The notes beneath the pieces are model-generated. The model was not told the origin of the DNA and searched no databases. It was given only the letters and a program-made list of their open reading frames with translations. A DNA stretch of 64,000 nt from Adineta ricciae (taxonomy: Eukaryota > Rotifera > Eurotatoria > Adinetida > Adinetidae): contig CAJNOJ010000020.1 of NCBI GenBank assembly GCA_905250025.1, positions 310,001-374,000 on the forward strand, given 5' to 3'. The position numbers and the translations under genes were made by a program. Positions 44,740 through 63,741 of the stretch are shown here, piece after piece (position 1 is the first letter of the stretch; the number at the start of each line of letters is the position of its first letter).

Positions 44740-45861
44740 TTATCTGTAATGTGCTTGTACAGGATGTCCATAGCTTCTTGTACTGCGTATATTATAATTA
44801 TTCGTGCCTAATAAAACGATATTGTTTGGAGGAGTTCGTCGTTGAAGGTTCGATTTTTGTGATAATAATTTGACTGGTGTTCGCTGATTTTTAGTCGAAT
44901 AGAAAACAACTTGTTCAGTATTTTGTGTTGAACGTTTATACCAATTTGAGTAGATTTTATAACAAAAATAACGGCGGAACAGTTCGATTAATTCAATCCG
45001 AAAACGTGCACATGAGAAAAGAAAAACGAGAAAGTTGGATGCATGATGAAAATGCAGAAGAATATTTGTAAAGATATGAATAACATATTGATGATTGCCG
45101 AAATTCTTTGAAATCAACAGATAAATCGCATGAACTGTTGATGGTGTTGCTGTGACAACGAAGCAAAGTGAGGATGCGACAAGCATAGCTGTCAATTGTC
45201 GTTGTTTACTCGATAGATCCAATCTCGTTCGTGTATCTGGACTTAATGAACGCTCAATACGCGATGCCTGATGGAGACGTCTGATAATGATAATGTTACA
45301 AACGATGCACACTGGTACAATTAGCCAGTAAGTCAATGCTGATCGTATAGATTCCCAAGTCAATCGATGAAAATCTTTTTTAAACGCACAAAACGATCGA
45401 CTAGGTTCCGTTTGATTTGCACCGCGAACATATTCAATCTGCATGTGATATGTGTAATGACTGAAAATAATCAATGACATGCAAAATAATAAAATGACAA
45501 GGAGACGTGATTTGATTTGACTAGTTAAACGTGGCATGCGACACGGATTGAAAACGAGAGAACAACGTTCGACATTGATAAAACATACGATCCATACCGA
45601 TAGGAGACGGAAGACATCAATGAAATAGAAAACTATACAATCGTACGATGTCACCTGTGGACGAAGTTTGGCCACAATTTGTAAACTATGTAAACATAAG
45701 ACACAACAATCGGCGATGCATAAACCGGAAATAAACGCTGCGGATGTTGTCCGTCGAAAAAATCGTTGATTAACAATGATTAATGTTAGAACATTGCCTG
45801 TACATCCGAAAACCGAGAGGCACAAGATGGCTATCGTTCGAATACGTTCTAAGATGAACAT
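44740..45861 (-). CDS. Orphan class A GPCR
   Basis: A single-exon frame of 373 residues with seven hydrophobic helices. Class A marks: GCTGNVLTL in helix 1; LCIADCCVL in helix 2; Cys in SYDCIVFYF before helix 3, paired with FCAFKK in loop 2; NVERC in place of DRY; TATPS in helix 6; and ASNFLVFLFSC in place of NPxxY. The pattern resembles FMRFamide/thyrotropin-type peptide receptors of invertebrates, but the ligand is unknown. The N-terminus before helix 1 is only about ten residues. The acceptor-like TTTTAG lies directly before the ATG, so an upstream exon may add an extracellular N-terminus, or the site is used for trans-splicing. The tail is basic and about 75 residues long. Confidence 0.85.
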   Translation of the reverse strand: MFILERIRTIAILCLSVFGCTGNVLTLIIVNQRFFRRTTSAAFISGLCIADCCVLCLHSLQIVAKLRPQVTSYDCIVFYFIDVFRLLSVWIVCFINVERCSLVFNPCRMPRLTSQIKSRLLVILLFCMSLIIFSHYTYHMQIEYVRGANQTEPSRSFCAFKKDFHRLTWESIRSALTYWLIVPVCIVCNIIIIRRLHQASRIERSLSPDTRTRLDLSSKQRQLTAMLVASSLCFVVTATPSTVHAIYLLISKNFGNHQYVIHIFTNILLHFHHASNFLVFLFSCARFRIELIELFRRYFCYKIYSNWYKRSTQNTEQVVFYSTKNQRTPVKLLSQKSNLQRRTPPNNIVLLGTNNYNIRSTRSYGHPVQAHYR

Positions 45862-46427
45862 CTAAAATAAAGCAATAGAACAACCATCTATCATCAGTTT
45901 TTCTTGCTTAGATCAGCCAACTTGTGAAGAACGTGGAAAGAAGAATCGGATTAGATGATGATGTCTGTCCGTTGACTCTCGAGAGTATATAATGACAACT
46001 ACTCGCTAAACAAGAAAAAACTGTCGAACTTTCGTTTATTAAACAGCTCCCACCGAGAACAAGTTCTCCTGGAAACATTAACTTACATGCGCGATCGTAA
46101 ACACTTGGTAGTGCCCACGTTGCAGTCTCTTCTGATTCGATATTTCCTTGTTCCGAAAAAGTTATATCAGAGGAAAGTATACGTCGCGCAACGATTGGTA
46201 ATTACTGCTTTTGTCTCTGAAAGATGTTGACATGACAAATAATAAAACAAAACAAAAAGAAGAAGAAAGGGAAACAACTGAAGTAATATATACTAGAGAA
46301 AAGACAAGATATGACATCTGTGGAGTTGATTTATACATCCATTCGAGTGAAATATAAATCAACGATAACATCGGTTTTTCAAATCGGATTCTTTTTTTTT
46401 TCGAGGAGAAATCTATATCGTTATCAT

Positions 46428-46435
46428 GACGTCAA
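46428..46435. promoter_or_regulatory. Consensus CRE TGACGTCA upstream of the GPCR
   Basis: Perfect palindromic CRE about 570 bp upstream of the minus-strand GPCR start codon. The match is exact, but the role is only inferred. Confidence 0.3.
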
Positions 46436-47924
46436 TCAATCAAGTAGCTGAAGCAGAAGAGAAAACCGGTACAAATGTTATTCTTGTGACAATGAGAGCG
46501 CCGCTCTTGCCGAAATAGATTTCTTTCAAGATGCGTTTGTTCGGCGCTCTTTCTACCTCGATCAATGATGGACGAGTAGTCGATGTTTGTTCTTCGTCGT
46601 CTCGATAAATTCAAATCAATTTCCAATTGTAAACAAGGTTACAAGCTTCCTGCTAACCGTTGTTATCCATTGTGATGATTCTCGAGGAGAAAAAAATTTG
46701 TTTACGAAGATATCGAAAGAAAAACATTGTGTTGATCATGCATAAAATTGTCCTTTATAGTTTTGTTGATTTTATTATTAGTTAATTTAATCCCGAAATA
46801 GGAAGACATCTAACAGCATATTGCTTAATTAATTCTTAAGACGTCTGTAGTATCAAGAAAAACATTTGTCTTTTCTCATTTTTCATACATATGTCTATCT
46901 ATTTCTGTCGTTGACCGAGTTTGTTCGATGTCAGAATGCATTTCTTCTTGCACCCTGAATGAAATCATGGTGCCACTTTGAGTTATATCCGATAAAGCCA
47001 AGTTGCCTTTGGAATTTCTTTTAACATTTCCATAATTAATGAAAATGTCTTGTCTAATTTGCAAATATGATAAATGCATTGATAGGAAAATACTAAACAA
47101 TTGATAGATTTTCTTCTAACAAAGATCAATCTTACAGATTAGATCTAGGAGAAGAGAACAGATGTTTAATTATTTAAGACTCGAATCATATTTGATAAGT
47201 TCAATTCAAGAAGAAAATGTAGTGTATTATTGTAAATGTCTCATGAGATCAATAATATCTGGATTTTTCATTGTTATATTCTCTGTATTCGTAATTCGAT
47301 TGATTACAAAGAGTAGCTGAACAAAATTACTTCAATGTAGACAATAATTGAATAAACAACCGAAATCGATTTGATTTACAAACATTCTTATCGAGAGGAA
47401 ATCAGAAGTCACTATGGGTATTTATAGAATCTGTTGATTCAACGTTTTTGCGGGCAAATTCATTGATTCAGTTCTTATTTAGGCCATGTCATGATTTGCC
47501 TTCTCTTAAATTATAATTACTCTCGGTTTGCTTGAACGCTTTTCTTCATAATACAGCGGATATTCATTTCTATTCTCATGATATGGAGCAGTTTGACTTG
47601 ACATCATCATCGTTCTCTTCGAACAGATTTGCTCGAGTATTAAGAACAGTTTGGTCACCATGGTTCGAACGAGAATAATTCTCTATTTGTGTATATTTGG
47701 TATACAAATTGAACAAAGAAGAAAAATAAAGAAAACAAAATACAAACGCGAAAGAAAAACAAGAAAGAAAATTTCAATTATTTTTCCCTTTTTTTTTAAA
47801 AATTTTGTCTGCGTCTATCATACAGGAGTAAGTGAAAATATTAGAGACAGGAAAAGAAATCCACGGATGCAGCCTACACACCCACTCAAACACACACGGA
47901 AGAGCATCGATAAGAAGAAAAAAT

Positions 47925-47947
47925 AGAGAGAGAGAGAGAGAGAGAGA
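47925..47947. repeat. (AG)n microsatellite
   Basis: Uninterrupted AG dinucleotide run of about 23 bases in the gene-free region downstream of junctophilin. Confidence 0.9.
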
Positions 47948-48269
47948 AAGAAAAAAGACATTGTGTGGTTGCAACAAAGTAACAATCCTCGACTCGTCAT
48001 CTTTACTAAAACAGCAATCATTTCTCTTGTTGTTAACTACACAGATATGTAAGAAAAAAGGCCAAAAGAGGAAAAAGAACGAGACCTTCGTTGTTTGTTA
48101 TTTAGCAGCTGTAAAAAAAACAGTTAATCGTTACAGTCAGCTAGAGAGAGAGAAAACCTTGAGCTGTATGAATACATACAGATACGCACAAAAAAAACAG
48201 AAGAAGAAGAAGAAGACGAGTCAGAAAAAAAGATCCAATACGAATGGGTAACAAGCATCATCATCATCG

Positions 48270-54907
<6,638 letters not shown>

Positions 54908-55858
54908 ATGTCTACAACTTCTTGCTTTTCATTGTTCTTGTTGTTATTTATTATATTAATAAATATCACCTCTATTGTAAATCTTCATTGTCATGATGAT
55001 TTACATGGATCTATTCGATTAATTGAAAATTGCCGCGCATGTGTTATTTATATTGATACGAATATTCGTCTAGCTATTTCTCCCCGAACAACGAGTTTAT
55101 CTCAAACGTCATCAATAGAAGAATTAGCTTTCCTTAATGAAAGAAAGCGTTATCGTCGCCATGATCCTAATATAATTATCCGTCAGAGATGTGCCCGTGA
55201 ACACGACGGTGCGTTATACGGGTATGATCAAACGCATTGTTACTGCAATTCCAATCGATGTAATTCCGATATACAACGATGTATTTATGAAATAGCATCG
55301 AAGCGTTATTTTTCATGTTATCATGGGTACGATTCCAGTGGAAATTTACCTGAAATCTCCAAGAAATGTCGCAGTTGTCGGATACGAATGGATACTAATC
55401 GGAAATACCATTACGAATGCTTAGAATTTGGCCAACAAGAACAAAGTAATCAAACGCATTGCACGTGCCAATATCCGATGTGTAATCAAAATCTTGGCAT
55501 ATGTCAACGTTTCCAACAAAAATCATCACCACCGCCGCGCATTCATCTGATTCGTTATGTGATTTCTAACGTTACGAGTACTAAATCAGCAGTAACCACA
55601 AAGACGACAACAACAACAACAACAACGCCAATGTCAAGTGTTACCGCGAAGTTATCAACATTTATAAGTACGCATCAAACTAATGAAGAGATTACAACTG
55701 AGAATGTTACTTTATCTCAAGTCATTTCATCATCCTCGAATGACACTAAATCTATTCAAACGATCATTATTGAGATAAAAAATCATGGAAATTATTTCTC
55801 AGCACGATGTTTTCTTTGTATTCTGAGTGTTTTCTGTCTTTTTGTCTCTCAGATGTGA
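54908..55858 (+). CDS. Two-domain Ly6/uPAR-like secreted or GPI-anchored protein
   Basis: One exon of 316 residues if the start is at 54908 (MSTTSC); the frame is open upstream, but the 54908 Met puts a clean signal peptide first (FSLFLLLFIILINITSI). Two Cys-rich modules follow, each ending in a THCxCxxxxCN-type motif: QTHCYCNSNRCNSD and QTHCTCQYPMCNQN. Each also has a matching CxxC earlier (NCRACVIYID and KCRSCRIRMD), so the two are duplicates. This fits a three-finger Ly6/uPAR fold. A Thr/Ser-rich stalk follows, and the C-terminus ends in a hydrophobic run (FLCILSVFCLFV), as in GPI-anchor signals. Probably a cell-surface protein; function unknown. It is intronless among intron-rich genes. 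Confidence 0.7.
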   Translation: MSTTSCFSLFLLLFIILINITSIVNLHCHDDLHGSIRLIENCRACVIYIDTNIRLAISPRTTSLSQTSSIEELAFLNERKRYRRHDPNIIIRQRCAREHDGALYGYDQTHCYCNSNRCNSDIQRCIYEIASKRYFSCYHGYDSSGNLPEISKKCRSCRIRMDTNRKYHYECLEFGQQEQSNQTHCTCQYPMCNQNLGICQRFQQKSSPPPRIHLIRYVISNVTSTKSAVTTKTTTTTTTTPMSSVTAKLSTFISTHQTNEEITTENVTLSQVISSSSNDTKSIQTIIIEIKNHGNYFSARCFLCILSVFCLFVSQM

Positions 55859-56064
55859 TCCGCTTCATTAGACAGTATATACCTATTCACAAATCAACAC
55901 TTTTACTAGATTCATAAATGCCAATCTAACAAGTATAACTTTCAAATGATGTCGCTACACATACACGATTAAAAGAACATCATCTCTATTGACAACGTAG
56001 AGAATCGAACATGACTAATGGCTAACTGACTTGATTCATTCAGATTGCTAATCATATTTTAAGC

Positions 56065-57709
56065 ATGTCCAAAGCCACAAAATTGGAAGATTATTGGCGC
56101 GATCAGCATCTCGAGAGTTTATTGAAAGAAATAACTCAACTTCTCACTCGGCGTATGCCATCTGATCCACCGTTGGCGATAGTTGAGTTTCTTCAAAAGA
56201 AATTTCCGAAATCTTTCAAATCCAGCACAGATAGTATTGGTATTGTTCCTAAACCACTGGCCGCCAGTTTACAATTGAAAACACTCACGTCCGTGCAATC
56301 GGATACTCATAATGAAAGTATGAACGATACGCAACTTGGAAGTCAATTAGCCAATCAAAGTTTCAACAATGGATTGGTTACTATGCCAACGATGGGTTCG
56401 GCTTTTACAGATTTATTGAAAAATGACGTAAGATTCAAGTTATTCCCTTCTTTTTCATCGTGAATAGTTCTTCTTCTATTCAGACTGGTAGCTTAAGTCA
56501 AGATCCACAGATAAGTATGAGAAATCTCATTCGAGCAGGCCGACTTGGTGAACAAGCGGTCAAATGGGGTAAAAACATCCGTTCAGATCACGATATTCTT
56601 GAGGAAGAAGTTTTGCGACCAACGAAAAACAAACCTACAGCCTCGAGAGAAGAATCAGGTGACCACTTTGCTTATGATCCCATGACAGAAAATATCCAAG
56701 AAGTTCAAACACATGAGCAACCAACCGTACGGCAAATTATCAAATATAAACAACATCTTCGTACGGAAAAGGATCGTCGATTACATCGAGAAGAACTAGC
56801 TAAATTAGCACAATCTCAACGTGAAAAGGAGGAATTCTATCGATCGGATCTTTCAGCTAAACCAGAAGACAATCAACAACAACAGCAAAATTTAGATGAA
56901 GACGATTCAGTCGTACCAGCTGCACCGACCGAGAAGAGTCAAACGAAAGCATCGGATAAGCCAGTGGTGAAATCGAAAGAAGAAGAAGAGATTTTAAATG
57001 ATGAGAATATATTTCGACCAAGAATGCAACGAAATCGGCAACGACAAAGGAATAAACCATCGACCGCACGAACGAATGCAGCTGATTCGCAACGGCGGTT
57101 TACGCGGGATTTCCAACTGATAACGAAAAGAGAAGATGGAAATGTAATATGTAAAGTATGTGGCCATGTTATTAATGATGATGACGGTCAACTGGCCAAT
57201 GATTTCAAGGTCAATTCGGGTAAGATGATTCACTTTCGAAAACAAATTAGCCAGAGTAACTATCGATCCTAGCTGCATCATCAGCGCGCCCTTATGAACC
57301 ACAGCAATCCAGTCAATCTGTACAGTCATCTTCTGCCGCTGTCGATGATTGGTTTGAATCGTCAACAAGTGCATCGGTATCAATTTCACAATCAAACACT
57401 CCTCATGCGGCTGATGAGCAAAGCCAATTATTTCTTGGCTCGATGACTTTTCGACGAAATCTATTTCAACCGATTACAGATGATAACACGAACATGGATC
57501 GTCTGGCATCACCGCGTATCTCTGAATCAGGTATATTCGCTCGATCACCAGAGCCGAGAGCTCGTCGTCCATCATCATCGCAAAGTATTACATCACCTGC
57601 GACAAAGAAACATCAACCAGATACTGTGACAAGTCCTCAGACAACAAGAACACTCGTACAACCATCACCACCGCGCTCAAGACCACCTTCAGCTCCGACT
57701 ACTAAGTAA
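56065..57709 (+). CDS. RIIa-like dimerisation/docking domain protein, function unknown
   Basis: Three exons (56065-56427, 56484-57219, 57273-57709) give 511 residues. Residues 8-50 (LEDYWRDQHLESLLKEITQL, then MPSDPPLAIVEFLQKKFP) resemble the RIIa/Dpy-30 helical dimerisation fold found in PKA regulatory subunits and cilia proteins. The rest is mostly disordered: a charged coiled segment (YKQHLRTEKDRRLHREELAK), an Arg-rich patch (RPRMQRNRQRQRNK), one CxxC in NVICKVCGHV and a Ser/Pro-rich C-terminus. I do not know an orthologue. A role in cilia or PKA anchoring is a guess from the first domain. AATAAA at 57771-57776. Confidence 0.65.
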
Positions 57710-58000
57710 TCAATACTCGGCTGAATCATTCGAGCAAGAATACAGAACAGACAAACAGCTTTATTCTAGCAATAAAAGATCAAAATTGATGATTTCAGTT
57801 TCAGTTCATGCTTTTTTTTTTGTTTTTAATTAGTTTTCTTTGCTTTCATTCAAAATATCAGCCGATTGTACAAAAAAAATGATCAAATACTAAATATAGC
57901 CATCAAAAATAACACATCGGTTTAAATAATTTACATTATAGATAAATTTCCAAAGAAAACATGTACAGTAACAAAACTTCATAGAGAGGAGCACATGTCG

Positions 58001-61000
58001 TCACACTTTCGTTTCTGGTCCTGCATTAGTATGAGCAAATGAATTGCGAAGTTTCGTCATCGAACGAGTTAAAATCGAGCCATACGCTTTCGTGTACCAT
58101 TCATGTGAACGTCCCATTAAGTCTACTCGATTGAGATGTATTACTTTTGATTTTCCACATCCTAGAAACGACAATCGTGATGATAATCGATGGAAAAGAT
58201 GAGAAATGAATCACCTACCATATGATTGTATCAAATATCGTGATGCTAACGTCACTGCTCGGACTAAAAACAAACAAAACAATATGTTGAATATGTAACA
58301 AAGATGAGAGATGAACCTAAAGTCGGTGGGCAATGTGCTTTTGGATGTTCAATCGATGTGCAAACAAGCACACATGTCTCTTTCGATTGGTTATTTTGTG
58401 TTGAAATAAATGATGTAATTGCACTTGAAGATGCTGATAAAGACGAACCAACTGGAAAATTAGGATTTTGATATGTTCCATTGATATTCAATTGTATGTT
58501 GGTTCTCCAACTTCGCACTTCACAGAAGTATCGAGATGCCAATGGTGCCTATAAACAAACGAAGACATTCAATTGAATTTCTATTGACAAGCTTTCAAGC
58601 GGACGTACCATTGAATTGATTGTATATTGGTAGACATGCGTATTCGAATTTAATTGTTCAATTATTGCTCCCGATTGAAAATCTACAATAAAAAGACATT
58701 CAAATACCTATTAGAGAACATGGCAGACAAGGTCATGTACGAACCATCATCCCATAGATGTCTTTCATTCAATAATCGATTAAGGATTTCGGTTGGCGGT
58801 GCTTCGATCTCGACGGAACATTTCCAAAGAGTAAGTGGATGTCCGTCATCTAGCTTTTTCACTGCTAAGTCGATGTCATTCGTTTTGCCAAACGATGTCC
58901 ATCCTTTTGATTTTGTTGAACATGCTTCACGCATGACTTCCACAATACAACGATTAATAAAAGTTTGATACGAAGTATTTGTTTTTGTTTTTATTGCCTT
59001 CAAATCATGACTGTTGTTGTTGTTGTTGTTGTTGTTTTTATTCATGCTGTGAAATATATTATCACATGACGATGAACCGACTGTATCGGATGCCAACATT
59101 TTACCAACTTCTTTTGCGCGTTGGTGAGCGGTGTGTTTGCCAGATGAATAACGACGTGTTTGCTTGATCATCGGAGCGGATACGGCTGGCTCTGAAACGC
59201 GCCGTGATAGTTCTTCCAGTGTGCACGGCTCGCCGATTTCAATGTAAGAAAAATGACAAGCCTGATGTAATTCCAACGGAACAATAAATAATAATCGAAC
59301 GTAATCAATCATAAACGCGAGAATATCCATTCCTTTTCGTTGTTCTTCGATTTCTTTCAGATCTGGCATGCCGTTCGTAGATGTTTTTGTGTAGTTTGTA
59401 AATGAGAACAATGTTGGAGTGAAACAGGTAGCAAGATTCATTGAACTCATCTGATTCGTTTTCGCATGTTTGGAAACATCATTTAGAAACGATAAAAGTA
59501 AATGTAAAACAAGACGATTTTCATCCGGTAAGAGAAGAATTGCATATTGGAGTGCAAGTAATCGTCGTTCGTTGTTGACTTTGGAGGAGCTTTTCTTATC
59601 CATGGAAGAAAAATATTCGCTTATATGAAGAAACAATGGAGATAGTTTCGTTGTGAAAAGACATTCAGGTAACAAACGAAAATATTGCTTTAAAACATCC
59701 GAGACATCGTACGGGCTAAATTCATCAAAATGATGGTATTCAAGATCGGTTTCCATCAGTTCATGTAGGCGTTTGATTCGATGGGATACACCGCTAAAGT
59801 AACAAGGAAACTTTCGATTATTAGATATTACATCAAGATCGAAGAGTAATTTGCAGAGGCTATGCTATTATATCGATCAATACATTGAATTATAATCTTA
59901 AAATGATTCGATTTGATGAGTTTTAGATCCTGATGAAAAACGCATCGGATGTATTCGATTTTCTTGTAAATACAAACGCAATATGCAATTAACACTCTCC
60001 AAAGCATGACGAGGAGAATAAATGATATTTATATCATCTTTCCGTCATTCGATTCTGTCTTCTAGTTTTTTTTTCATATTTAACCACAACATCATTAGAA
60101 TCAAGGTTGATAAATAGATAAGAAGATCAAGTATCTTCTCTTTGCTTGTCATATTTTACTTACGGTTTCCGAAAGATTCCAACACTGTCAATCGACGTGC
60201 GCCGCAAGTATTTCATAGCAGATAGAATTGTACTTGGAACAGGATGTCCCGTGCGTTGTGTCATAGCAAGTAATGAAATACCAAAAACTAATTTTTTCGT
60301 TTCCTGATGCGTGTCCTAAACAGAGAACAACAAGAGTAAATAATAAAGAGGGATTTATTCGAATGCACTTTTCGCTGTTGATGACGACGAATGATTAATT
60401 TCGGTACTGCAATAAATACTGTAGCAAACAATCGTTGTCGAGATACGACTGTTCGAGTCGTTAATGCAGGTGCATTCGATAAGAGAATTTTAGTTGTATC
60501 GAACAGCTCTTCTAAACGTACGAGAGCCGCACGACGTAATGCTAACAGTTGGCCAACAGACATTTGTCCTAGATGATATTTAATGGAATTGAAACTCGGT
60601 CGATGAGTTTTAGTGAATGAATGCCATTTCACGCGTATTTTTCGACTAGTAGGTGAACGTACTGAAGATGGACTTGTCATATTACTATTCAACGATAATG
60701 AGGAGGCTGAAGATGACGACAAAGATGAAGCTATCGATTGATTAACAATATTATTAGTTATGGCTATAGAATCAATTTGTCGTTCGACACTACTCGTACC
60801 AAGACCAGAATCTTGTCGATCGGTGGATGAACGCTTATCATCATTCGACGATGCCGATGTTGGCGATTGATCCTCAACAATTAATGGTTCACTTAAATAT
60901 CCAAGCGGCGCGGGAACATTATCATAAAATGAAAGACGCGTCCAATCATAAATATGAAAATGACGACGTGCAAATAGCGTAGCTTGATAGGATGGAGAGC

Positions 61001-61469
61001 GAGTTGACTGGCGATGATTATCAGATGGAATTGATAGAGGAAATTGTTCAAGTTCTTCATCACAGATAGGTGGCAGATAACGATGATGATGACGGTTGTC
61101 TTTATCCACAGTCGTCGTTACCTGGAAATGAAAGAAATCGTAAATTAATCGATTTGCTCAAAATTGAATTCATACGGGAAGATTTTCATCAATAAATAAT
61201 GAATTAGTATTTGACACAATGATTGGTATAGATGATGTCGATATTGTATAGTGTTCATGTTCAAGATCAATGGGTTTTCGCTCATGAATTCTTAATTTAA
61301 CTTCGTTGGTGTGCTGCTCCGAAGTATGGGATTCTGGTTCTTTTGATGAATGATTGGACGGTTCAGGATAATGATGATGATAATAATGATGATGTGATTT
61401 TAATGTAGATGGAAGAAAATGTGGTTTAGTAATTATCAACTCCATTGAACCATTACTTGAAGTGATCAT
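58001..61469 (-). CDS. DLC1: DLC1/STARD13-type RhoGAP-START protein
   Basis: Eight exons in phase give 919 residues. In transcript order: 61176-61469, 60369-61121, 60164-60315, 58745-59793, 58609-58682, 58317-58548, 58219-58263 and 58001-58161. The order is a His/Ser-rich N-terminus, the linker motif LGQMSVGQLLALRRAALVRL (vertebrate NHMSVGQLALLRKVALIKL), RhoGAP with FGISLLAMTQRTGHPVP, the arginine finger in SVGIFRKP and VLKQYFRLLPECL, then START ending GCGKSKVIHLNRVDLMGRSH and EWYTKAYG. The family switches off RhoA/Cdc42 at focal adhesions. A poly-Asn run separates RhoGAP and START. No SAM domain is seen; it may be in unfound 5' exons. The start at 61469 follows a TTTCAG acceptor. Confidence 0.9.
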
Positions 61470-63710
61470 CTGAAACATACAAGTATATAATTTATCTGAT
61501 GAGATAAAGTCGTTTTGTTCTTTTCCCCTGAGTAAGCAATGATACAAAATTAGTTCAACAATCTTCCGTTGTCTCACAATCGTTGTAAGTACGTGCTTGC
61601 ATGTCAAGCACTTCTTATTATTCTTTATGATTATTCTCATTCTCTACCCTCACATGCGCGTTTGCACGCACAGACATACGCCCGCACGTTAAACGAGGTC
61701 AATATAATATTCCATCAATCTGATGATTATAACAACGATGATCATCGAGTATTTACATTTGGAAACTACGAATCTCTTCGACAACTCGTTTATCTTCCCT
61801 TTCTCTTTCTCAACTCACTAGGTACTATATGCCATTGAGAATAATGACAATGAATAAGACACATGTAATCAAGGACAACTCTCTTCACAAGTATACGCAT
61901 CGAAGCTCATGTCACTCGGATCAATTTTCTTCTTTAATACGATAAGATGAGAACGATTACTACTGAGTTATGCTAAGTCGATTGTTAGGTGTGACGTACT
62001 CGTCATATCTTTCCAAAAGAACAATACAAAAGAGTCCAACTGAAATTCTCATTGATAGGAACTACTTTAGTAACAGCCGCTTTATGTCCTTCCCTCGAAC
62101 CTCTATTAGAAGTAATAGAAAAGTTGTCGACAACGACAATATAACCCGACTAATAATACATAACGAAAAAAGAAAGAAATAATGAAGCGAAGTACTTGAG
62201 GCAACTTCTCCAGCTGCTATTTAACCGGTGCCAGTCAGTTTGCGTGTCTTTCATGATTACTCGAACAGAATTATACTCACCTATATTCTTCTACTCGATG
62301 CTGTCCAAGTTGATATTTACGCGTCTGTCTATCTAACAGAAGAGAAGGAGAAAAAAGGCCTAGATTAGAATATGAACATATATGGCGTAATATACAATTA
62401 TTATTTATTGATACGCACACGCACACAGAGATCGGTTCACCGATGTCGACGACAACAAAATGATCAAGAATGAGGATTATATGAATACATATGTGCATGT
62501 ATACACATAGTAAGAGAAGACAGAAAGAAGAAAAAGGAACATTTGAACGATTCGATCATATAATGTTGTGCAATCAACACTATTTGAATGCTTTACTGAG
62601 TATATACACGGAGAATCAATGACGATGTGTATACATGTATGCATTTTACACATCATATGTATATATATACATATATATGTTATTTATATCAGTTACGATG
62701 TAGTATTAATGATAGTTGATTGATCGGTTTAGTCTTCTCTAAAGATGATGTGTCTTACTCACCTACGGGAGCTTCTTTTTTTCTCTTTCGTAGATAGGTA
62801 TACGTTTGATATGAGAGCACAAGTGTGCGCGTGTTGAATAATAACGACGAATCAATGTGAAAAAAAGAAGAGGAGAAAAATATTGTAACGATAAGAGACA
62901 AGAAGGAAAAAAACGTGCTTGAGGTGTAATATAACGATTACAAACAGAGCAGTAGCAATTGCTGATTCATGCGAAAAGAGGGAGAAGGAGAGAGAGAGAG
63001 ACAGGAAAAAATGTAGTAGAAGACAAGCGGTATGTACGACAAAATATATAAACAGATAGAATCGAAAAATAAGTAAATCATTAATAATATTCTTGTGGAA
63101 ATTAACTATCTAATATATCATTTGAGTCGACAATGTCAAGAACATTTTGTTCAAAGGTTTTACTTGCGTCCTTCTGACCTCTTTAATGAATAGTGGAATT
63201 GTTGAAAAGCAACTTTGCAATAGTATAAATAATAGAGCCGATAAGTTAACTAAGATTTTATGTTCGAATAATTGTCAATTTATTGCTCGACTTAATTAAT
63301 GTTTACGCACGATGTCATTTCAAAAATGATGATTGCATGACGATTGACGTCATCAGTTGAATATAAGCAGATGAATGCACAAACAAATGGTTAATTAAAA
63401 ATTTCTGTTTAGCTTTTTTTTTTGCATAGCCGAGCCAAAACGAAGTTTGTGTTTTGAAACTCAAGTCTTCTACGCATTCAATTAATCTGTTCTGAATAGG
63501 ACAAAAATTACTTTGTCAGTTGCCCTTAGGAGAAAATAAATGACATTTCTTTCTTATATTTGTATCTCCTACACCCGAACAGCTGGTTGTAATGATTAGA
63601 TCGTTCATCACAGTGAAATAGTATCACATACAAGGCTGATCGTCCAAGCATGAGTTATGTGAAATAAAAGTATGAAGAATAATTTGTTTACGAACTAAGG
63701 TCATTCTTGC

Positions 63711-63741
<31 letters not shown>

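Larger units (their letters stand above)
45862..48269. other. Gene-free stretch with simple repeats
   Basis: Upstream of the GPCR and downstream of junctophilin. Short ORFs (for example 46876-47100 minus) show no domain. It includes a perfect CRE at 46428-46435, an A/G-rich tract near 47695-47770, an (AG)n run at 47925-47947 and a GAA-rich tract near 48196-48225. No RNA gene recognised. Confidence 0.5.

Noticed and set aside
41672-45861. Link between the orphan GPCR and the nearby neuropeptide gene as ligand-receptor pair
   Set aside because: Only proximity supports it; DENND2 lies between, and such pairs are rarely adjacent in animals.
47651-48251. Overlapping plus ORFs rich in Lys, Arg and Glu
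   Set aside because: Products of A/G-rich repeats; the opposite strand at 48270-48356 carries the real junctophilin last exon just beyond.
59029-59040. TTG repeat read as poly-Cys/Leu on the plus strand
   Set aside because: It is the antisense of the poly-Asn run inside the DLC1-type protein.
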